Source: an uncultured Desulfovibrio sp.
Lineage (GTDB): Bacteria; Desulfobacterota; Desulfovibrionia; Desulfovibrionales; Desulfovibrionaceae
Assembly: GCF_944324935.1 (NCBI RefSeq)
Contig: NZ_CALUYG010000015.1
Location: 1-56,804 of the forward strand
Length of the DNA: 56,804 nucleotides
Direction of reading: 5' to 3'
Shown piece by piece: positions 51,856-56,804 of the stretch. The notes below the pieces were generated by a model, which had not been told where the DNA came from, did no database searches, and was given only the letters and a program-made list of their open reading frames with translations. Numbering within the stretch: the stretch's first letter is position 1; each line of letters starts with the position of its first letter. Made by a program: the position numbers and the translations under genes.

Positions 51856-52638
51856 ATGAACGACATCCCATTGCTTGATCCTTTGCTGCTCTCGCTGCGG
51901 GTCGCGGCGCTGGCGACGCTCTTTTCCTCGCTTGGCGCGCTGCTGCTGGCCTGGAAGCTCTCCCGGCGGCGCGGGCCGCTGCCCGCCGTGCTGGACGCCT
52001 TCTGCGCCCTGCCGCTGGTGCTGCCCCCCACGGTGGTGGGTTACTACCTTATAGTTTTGCTGGGCCGGCACGGCCTGGTGGGGCGGTGGCTGGCCGAGGC
52101 GGGCATAAGCCTCATCTTCTCCTGGCAGGGAGCGGTCGTGGCGGCTACGGTGGTGGTCTTCCCCCTGATCTACAAATCCGCCCGGGCCGCGCTGGAACAG
52201 GTGGACAGCCGGCTGGAGGATGCCGCCCGCACCCTCGGAGCGGGGGAGTGGCGCATCTTTTTGACCATTTCGCTCCCGCTGGCCTGGCGCGGCATCTTTG
52301 CCGGCATCATGCTGGCCTTTGCCCGCGGCATGGGCGAATTCGGCGCCACCCTCATGCTGGCCGGCAACATCCCCGGCCGGACACAGACGCTGGCGCTGGC
52401 CATTTACGACGCCTTCCAGGCCGGCAACGACGCCCGGGCCACGCTGCTCGTGCTTGTCGCCTCGGGGTTGTGCATGGGGCTCCTTGCCGGGGCGGAGCTG
52501 CTGATGCGCCTGCGGCGGCGTCGGCGGGCCGTCACGCGCACGTCGTCCCTGTCCCGGCAGGCGGGGGGGCTCCCGCCTGCGGACGCCCGCGGCGTCAGGC
52601 CCGCCGGCATGCTTCGGGATCGGCGGCCGGCATGCTAG
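51856..52638 (+). CDS. modB: Molybdate ABC transporter permease ModB
   Basis: A 260-aa inner-membrane permease with about five helices and the permease EAA loop RTLGAGEWRIFLTISLPLAWRGI. The region PLVLPPTVVGYYLIVLLG and ARGMGEFGATLMLAGN are typical of ModB. The C-terminal 45 residues are Arg-rich and extend beyond the usual end of the family. Its stop overlaps the modC start (ATGCTAG), so the two are coupled. Confidence 0.94.
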   Translation: MNDIPLLDPLLLSLRVAALATLFSSLGALLLAWKLSRRRGPLPAVLDAFCALPLVLPPTVVGYYLIVLLGRHGLVGRWLAEAGISLIFSWQGAVVAATVVVFPLIYKSARAALEQVDSRLEDAARTLGAGEWRIFLTISLPLAWRGIFAGIMLAFARGMGEFGATLMLAGNIPGRTQTLALAIYDAFQAGNDARATLLVLVASGLCMGLLAGAELLMRLRRRRRAVTRTSSLSRQAGGLPPADARGVRPAGMLRDRRPAC

Positions 52639-53393
52639 AGGTGTGTCTTTTTCTGGAACTTGCGGGCGGCGGGAGCGCCTTCTGTCTTGACGTGGACTAT
52701 GCCCTGAGTCTGGGGCAGGGGCCGGTCGTCCTTTTCGGTGCCTCGGGATCGGGCAAGTCCCTGACCCTGCAATGTCTGGCCGGGCTCGTGCGTCCGGCCG
52801 GCGGCCGTATCCGGCTGGATGACGACATCTTGTTCGATTCTTCACAAGGGATATGCCTGCCGGCGCGCGACAGACGCCTGGGGTACATGTTTCAGGAGTA
52901 CGCCCTGTTCCCGCACCTGTCGGTACTGGCCAACGTGGCGTATGCCCGCAGCGGCAACCGCCCGTGGCGGCCGGCCCCCGCCCTGCGCGAAGAAGCCCTG
53001 TGGACGCTGGAGCGACTCGGCATCGCGCATCTGGCGCAACGCAAGCCGGGGGAGATCTCCGGGGGGCAGCGGCAGCGCGTGGCCCTTGCCCGTGCCCTCT
53101 TCGCCCGGCCGCGCCTTCTGCTGCTTGACGAGCCCTTTTCCGCGCTGGACCCGCTGCTTCGCGAACGCCTGCGCGACGAGCTGGCGGAGCGTCTGCGCGA
53201 GGCGGGGATACCCCTGCTCATGATCACGCATGATCCCCTCGATGTGGAGACCTTTGCCGCGTCGCTGGTGGTCTACGCCGCTGGGCGGGCGCAGGTGGTG
53301 AGCGATTACGCTGCGGCACGCCGGGGCTATGCCGATACGCGTGCGTGCCTGAGCGCGCTGCTTGCCGCCGCTGGCGACATGGGAGATGTATAA
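52632..53393 (+). CDS. modC: Molybdate ABC transporter ATPase ModC (short form)
   Basis: A 253-aa ABC ATPase. Walker A is GASGSGKS, the Q-loop is FQEYALFPHLSV, the signature ISGGQRQRVALARALF is complete, Walker B is LLLLDEPFSALDP and the switch His is in MITHDP. It lacks the C-terminal Mop/TOBE domain of E. coli ModC; in this genome the Mop domains reside in the TunR regulator instead. The ATG at 52632 overlaps modB by seven bases. Confidence 0.93.
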   Translation: MLEVCLFLELAGGGSAFCLDVDYALSLGQGPVVLFGASGSGKSLTLQCLAGLVRPAGGRIRLDDDILFDSSQGICLPARDRRLGYMFQEYALFPHLSVLANVAYARSGNRPWRPAPALREEALWTLERLGIAHLAQRKPGEISGGQRQRVALARALFARPRLLLLDEPFSALDPLLRERLRDELAERLREAGIPLLMITHDPLDVETFAASLVVYAAGRAQVVSDYAAARRGYADTRACLSALLAAAGDMGDV

Positions 53394-53514
53394 AAACGTA
53401 ATCTTTTCAGATGGATGAACTGTCGATTGTGGAACGATGCCCGTGGCGCAAAATCTGTGAAAAAAAATTTTATGTGGAATTTCGAGAAGCTGGAGCCATT
53501 TTTTTGCCTGATGG

Positions 53515-53544
53515 TTGACATGTTCCGCGCTTCCGTCGTATGAA
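53515..53544 (+). promoter_or_regulatory. Sigma-70 promoter of xsc
   Basis: TTGACA at 53515-53520, an 18-base spacer and TATGAA at 53539-53544. It predicts an untranslated leader of about 145 bases. Confidence 0.65.
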
Positions 53545-53549
53545 GAGTC

Positions 53550-53696
53550 ATCCAAGCTCCCCCAGGGGGGAGTACGGTCGGTACGCCCTGTGCCGGCCGG
53601 GGATGACCGATGAGTTCGGGTTCCACGCACGCGGCGGGCCTGCCCGCGCAGGCGTGGTTGTGTTCACAATAAACAGTGTGCATAAGGAGTTTAATT
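53550..53696 (+). promoter_or_regulatory. Structured leader of xsc
   Basis: The leader contains inverted repeats: CTCCCCC/GGGGGGAG near 53557-53572 and a longer stem with CCACGC/GCGTGG outer arms (about 53622-53656) enclosing CGGGC/GCCCG. No T tract or known riboswitch motif was recognised. The ribosome binding site AAGGAG is at 53684-53689. Confidence 0.35.
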
Positions 53697-55439
53697 ATGC
53701 CTAAGATGACTCCCAGTGAGGCGATGGCCGAAGTCCTGGTGGAAGAAGGCGTCAAACACGTCAGCGGTATCCTCGGTTCCGCTTACATGGACCTTCTGGA
53801 TCTGTTCCCCGCCGCCGGCATCGACTTCATCTCCGTGCGTCATGAGCAGACCGCTGGCCACATGGAAGACGCTTTCTGCCGTCTGACCGGTAAAGCCGGT
53901 GTGGTGATCGGCCAGAACGGCCCCGGCATCACCAACTATGTGACCGCCGTGGCCACCGCCAACATGGCCCACACCCCGATGGTCATCATCTCCCCCAGCG
54001 CCGGCTCCGCTTCCATCGGTTGGGACGGCTTCCAGGAATGCGACACGTGGAACCTGTTCAAACCCGTGACCAAGGCTTCCCTGCGCGTGCCCCATCCCAA
54101 GCGTGCCGCTGACGTGCTGCGCACCGCCTTCCGCAGCGCCTATGCCCTGCGTGGCCCGGTGCTCGTGGACATCCCGCGCGACTACTTCTACGGCGAACTG
54201 GATGAAGAAATCCTGAAGCCCAGCCAGTACCGCGTGGCTCCCGGCGGCATCGGCAACCCGGAACAGTTCAAGCACGCCGTGGAAGTGCTGAAGGCCGCCA
54301 AGAAACCCGTGATCGTGGCCGGTCGCGGTGTGGTTGACGCCGACTGCGTGGAAACCGTGAAGGCCCTGGCCGAACACCTCGGCGCCCCGGTTGCCTGCAC
54401 CTACCTGCACAACGACGCCTTCCCCTGCGACCATCCGCTGTGGACGGGCCCCATCGGCTACATGGGTTCCCATGCCGCCATGCGCATCATGCAGGACGCC
54501 GACGTCATCCTGGCCATCGGTACCCGCCTGTCCTACTTCGGCACCCTGCCCCAGGACGGCATCAACTACTTCCCGAAGACCGCCAAGATCGTGCAGATCG
54601 ACATCAACCCGCTGCACATCGCCAAGACCCACCCGATCACCGTGGGCCTGTGCGCCGACGCCGGCGACGCCTCCGTGGAACTGCTGAAGCAGCTGCGTGA
54701 AGCCACCAAGCCCTGCGCCGATCTGACCTCCGTGTACAACCGCGTGAAGTCCGAACTGGACGTGTGGTTCAAGGAAATCGACGAGATCGCCAACGAACCC
54801 ACCATCGAAGGCCGTATGCATCCCCGCAAGGCCCTGGAAGTGGTCGGCAAGTTCGTGACCGACAACAACGTGATTGCCACCACCGACATCGGCAACACCT
54901 CCTCCACCGCCAACAGCTACCTGCGTTTCAAGAACCCGAAACGTCACATCGCCACCCTGACCTTCGGTAACACCGGCTTCGCCTACCAGGCCGCCCTGGG
55001 CGCCCAGCTGGCCTGCCCCGAAGACACCGTGCTCTCCATCGCCGGCGACGGCGCCTGGGGCATGAGCCTCTTCGAAGTGCCCACCGCCTGCCAGTTCAAC
55101 CTGCCCGTCATCGCCACCGTGTACAACAACGGTGCCTGGTGCGCGGAAAAGAAGAACCAGGTGGACTTCTACAACAACCGCTTCGTGGGCGCGGACATCT
55201 GGTCCAAGTCCTACGCGAAAATCGCCGAAGCCATGGGCGCCGACGGCTACACCGTCAACACCCAGAAGGATCTGGCCGAAGCCCTCGAGGCCGCCAAGAA
55301 GAACCGTCGTCCTGCCGTGATCGAAATCATGACCGACGGTACCCGTCTGGCCCCGCCCTTCCGCCGCGACGCTCTGGCTCTGCCCACCCGCTTCCTGCCC
55401 AAGTACGAACACCTGGACAAGAAGCACTTCGCGAAGTAA
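53697..55439 (+). CDS. xsc: Sulfoacetaldehyde acetyltransferase
   Basis: A 580-aa thiamine-diphosphate enzyme that converts sulfoacetaldehyde and phosphate to sulfite and acetyl phosphate, a key step in taurine and isethionate breakdown. It has the three-domain layout of the acetolactate synthase family: Glu50 in [14 protein letters not shown] activates the cofactor, and GDGAWG at 450-455 with Asn-Asn at 477-478 forms the ThDP/Mg site. Blocks [15 protein letters not shown] and [15 protein letters not shown] are characteristic of Xsc. ATG at 53697 follows AAGGAG. The codon choice is very uniform (mostly CTG, AAG, GGC, ACC), suggesting high expression. Sulfite from Xsc can serve as respiratory electron acceptor in this type of organism. 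Confidence 0.93.
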   Translation: MPKMTPSEAMAEVLVEEGVKHVSGILGSAYMDLLDLFPAAGIDFISVRHEQTAGHMEDAFCRLTGKAGVVIGQNGPGITNYVTAVATANMAHTPMVIISPSAGSASIGWDGFQECDTWNLFKPVTKASLRVPHPKRAADVLRTAFRSAYALRGPVLVDIPRDYFYGELDEEILKPSQYRVAPGGIGNPEQFKHAVEVLKAAKKPVIVAGRGVVDADCVETVKALAEHLGAPVACTYLHNDAFPCDHPLWTGPIGYMGSHAAMRIMQDADVILAIGTRLSYFGTLPQDGINYFPKTAKIVQIDINPLHIAKTHPITVGLCADAGDASVELLKQLREATKPCADLTSVYNRVKSELDVWFKEIDEIANEPTIEGRMHPRKALEVVGKFVTDNNVIATTDIGNTSSTANSYLRFKNPKRHIATLTFGNTGFAYQAALGAQLACPEDTVLSIAGDGAWGMSLFEVPTACQFNLPVIATVYNNGAWCAEKKNQVDFYNNRFVGADIWSKSYAKIAEAMGADGYTVNTQKDLAEALEAAKKNRRPAVIEIMTDGTRLAPPFRRDALALPTRFLPKYEHLDKKHFAK

Positions 55440-55456
55440 GCGAACTGCGACTGCAA

Positions 55457-55516
55457 GCGACCCCGCCCCGGGCGGGGTCGCCCTTACAGGGCGGGAGGTT
55501 CTCCCCCCCTTTTTTA
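55457..55516 (+). terminator. Two hairpins after xsc
   Basis: GCGACCCCGCC/GGCGGGGTCGC (55457-55481, perfect 11-bp stem) is followed by a second stem GGGCGGGAG/CTCCC-CCC and a run of T residues at about 55510-55516. The remaining DNA to 55749 shows no other gene; CGGTA-TGCCGTTC occurs twice there (near 55525 and 55676). Confidence 0.75.
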
Positions 55517-55749
55517 TTCTTATCCGGTACTGCCGTTCACGCAGCCGGGCAACGCAAGCGGCAGGGTGGGCATGCCTCGGCTTCTGCCGCCGGCATTGCC
55601 CGCCGCTTCCGGGATCGCCGGAAAGGTTTCCGGGCGGCCTGCCGGGACTGTCGTGCTGGACAATCGTTGTGCATCGGTATTGCCGTTCGGGCACGCGGGG
55701 GGGCATCCACCTGCTGTGTTGTGCTCATGGCGGCTGACGAGGGAATGTT

Positions 55750-56586
55750 ATGAAGCCTTTCTTGAAGCGCAGCCCGTATACCGGGCCGGTACAGGCCATC
55801 ATCCTCGACTGGGCGGGAACGACGGTGGATCACGGCTGCCGCGGGCCGGTGGCGGTCTTTTCCCGCGCGTTCGAACAGTACGGCATCACTCCGACGGTGG
55901 AGGAAGTGCGCGGCCCTATGGGCAAGGACAAGCGCGAGCATGTACAGTGCATGTTGCAGATGGACCGCATCGCCGCCCTCTGGAAGGAAGAGCACGGCGC
56001 GCTTCCAGACGGATCCGTCACGGACAAGATCTATGCGCGGGTACAGGAGCTCATGCCGGAAACCCTGGCCGATTACGCTACGCCCGTGCCGGGCTGGGTG
56101 GCGGCCTGCAACGCGCTGAAGGCCCGCGGCATCAAGATCGGTTCCTGTACCGGCTACACGCGGGACATGGTCGTGCGGCTGGAACCGCGGGCCGCCGAGC
56201 TGGGCTATGTGCCGGACGCTTTCGTCACCTCGGATGAGGTCCCCGTGGGCCGGCCCTGGCCCTGGATGGCCTATCTCAACTGTCAGCGGCTGGGCGTGCA
56301 CCCGCTGGAATCCTGCATCAAGGTGGGCGACACCGTGGCCGACATCGAAGAGGGCATCAACGCCGGCATGTGGGTCGTGGGCGTGACGCGCACGAGCAAC
56401 GCCCTCGGGCTGACTGAGGAAGAGGCCGCCGTCATGCCGCCTGACGAACTGGCGGCCAGGGAGGAGGCTTTTGCCGACGTGCTGCGCCAGGCCGGGGCAC
56501 ACTACGTCCTCCACAGTGCGGCTGATCTGCCGGATCTTGTGCCCGTAATCGAGGCACGCCTCAAGGCCGCCGAGCGCCCCTGGTAG
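55750..56586 (+). CDS. phnX: Phosphonoacetaldehyde hydrolase
   Basis: A 278-aa HAD-superfamily enzyme that cleaves phosphonoacetaldehyde to acetaldehyde and phosphate. All key residues known from the Bacillus enzyme are present with a constant offset of eight: nucleophile Asp20 in LDWAGTTVD, Cys30, Schiff-base Lys61 and His64 in GPMGKDKREHV. The motif GRPWPWM and VGDTVADIEEG, with the metal-binding Asp, complete the site. GAGGGA precedes the ATG. It lies 310 bases after xsc, beyond terminators, so it likely has its own promoter. No phnW-type aminotransferase is next to it in this window. Confidence 0.93.
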   Translation: MKPFLKRSPYTGPVQAIILDWAGTTVDHGCRGPVAVFSRAFEQYGITPTVEEVRGPMGKDKREHVQCMLQMDRIAALWKEEHGALPDGSVTDKIYARVQELMPETLADYATPVPGWVAACNALKARGIKIGSCTGYTRDMVVRLEPRAAELGYVPDAFVTSDEVPVGRPWPWMAYLNCQRLGVHPLESCIKVGDTVADIEEGINAGMWVVGVTRTSNALGLTEEEAAVMPPDELAAREEAFADVLRQAGAHYVLHSAADLPDLVPVIEARLKAAERPW

Positions 56587-56607
56587 GCGGCGCAGGCAAG
56601 GAACAGC

Positions 56608-56646
56608 GCGGACGAAAGCCTGTCGGCAGGTTTTCGTCCGCTTTTT
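56608..56646 (+). terminator. Terminator after phnX
   Basis: GCGGACGAAAGCCTG and CAGGTTTTCGTCCGC form a 15-bp stem with one G-T pair around TCGG, followed by TTTTT. Confidence 0.92.
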
Positions 56647-56804
56647 GTATGAAGAAAACCTCCCGCTAGATACTGTCGCCAAATTACGTTTGCCCACAAA
56701 GATATGCACCTGATTTGAACGGCGGCAAGAAAAGAGGAGCATCTTTTGGCATACCGTGTGGCAATTCCCCGCCAGCGTTTTAGATGGAGAAAAGCATTTT
56801 CGAC
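56647..56804. other. Right edge, intergenic
   Basis: More A/T-rich DNA after the phnX terminator, without a coding frame that has a credible start. It probably belongs to the control region of the next gene outside the window. Confidence 0.4.

Noticed and set aside
53550-53696. A known riboswitch before xsc
   Set aside because: Stems are present, but no conserved core of a known class (TPP, SAM, cobalamin, molybdenum cofactor and others) could be recognised, so only a structured leader is claimed.
56743-56762. A sigma-54-like promoter at the right edge (TTGGCA ... TGGCAA)
   Set aside because: Spacing between the GG and GC elements is one base too long and no downstream gene is visible in the window.

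Overview
This is one continuous stretch of a GC-rich genome with no phage, plasmid or CRISPR signature. Several gene sets point to a sulfate/sulfite-reducing Desulfovibrionaceae bacterium, probably a gut or sulfonate-using Desulfovibrio relative: a six-gene Hdr-Flx (heterodisulfide reductase-like / NADH oxidoreductase) operon, a TunR-type integrase-like molybdate/tungstate regulator beside modABC, the carboxynorspermidine polyamine route, and sulfoacetaldehyde acetyltransferase (xsc). Organism assignment is inference from gene content.

Layout, left to right. 1-2576: polyamine pair nspC and carboxynorspermidine dehydrogenase. 2577-4545: flagellin with a (CT)11 tract in its leader. 4652-7371: azlCD amino-acid exporter with a DUF4911 gene, and a divergent MFS transporter. 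7432-10467: a SprA-like HExxH protein and motAB. 10594-12630: AsmA-like protein. 12741-16518: UDP-sugar epimerase, glycosyltransferase and sugar-phosphate transferase. 16799-18545: murI, HU and tRNA-Ser. 18819-21308: chemoreceptor under a FliA-type promoter, then tRNA-Leu. 21316-23742: pgpA between two unrecognised genes. 23822-31207: DUF503, nrnA, truB, rpsO, pnp, interrupted between nrnA and truB by a three-gene cassette of two Tat-signal repetitive peptides and an HprK-like/PqqD-like fusion. 31445-34988: XRE-cupin regulator, MFS transporter and L-serine dehydratase, linked by shared palindromic boxes. 35295-42142: the hdrCBA-flx operon. 42285-43588: aroQ and aroE. 43764-47574: flgE, rhodanese, aminotransferase and a lipoprotein. 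47756-49623: a MITE-like repeat and a chorismate-mutase/EPSP-synthase-like fusion. 49752-53393: tunR and modABC. 53697-56586: xsc and phnX.

How the parts may work together: Xsc releases sulfite and acetyl phosphate from sulfoacetaldehyde, giving an electron acceptor and an energy-rich product. Hdr-Flx would link NADH to low-potential ferredoxin and thiol (DsrC-type) chemistry. Mod transport feeds molybdo- or tungsto-enzymes. Flagellin, hook, stator and chemoreceptor genes are scattered singly, tied together by FliA-type promoters in two cases. The strongest candidate for an undescribed system is the peptide cassette at 27459-29879: a predicted peptide-binding kinase fusion beside two exported Arg/Ser/Pro/Tyr-rich peptides that share an almost identical leader, inserted into an otherwise conserved RNA-processing operon.
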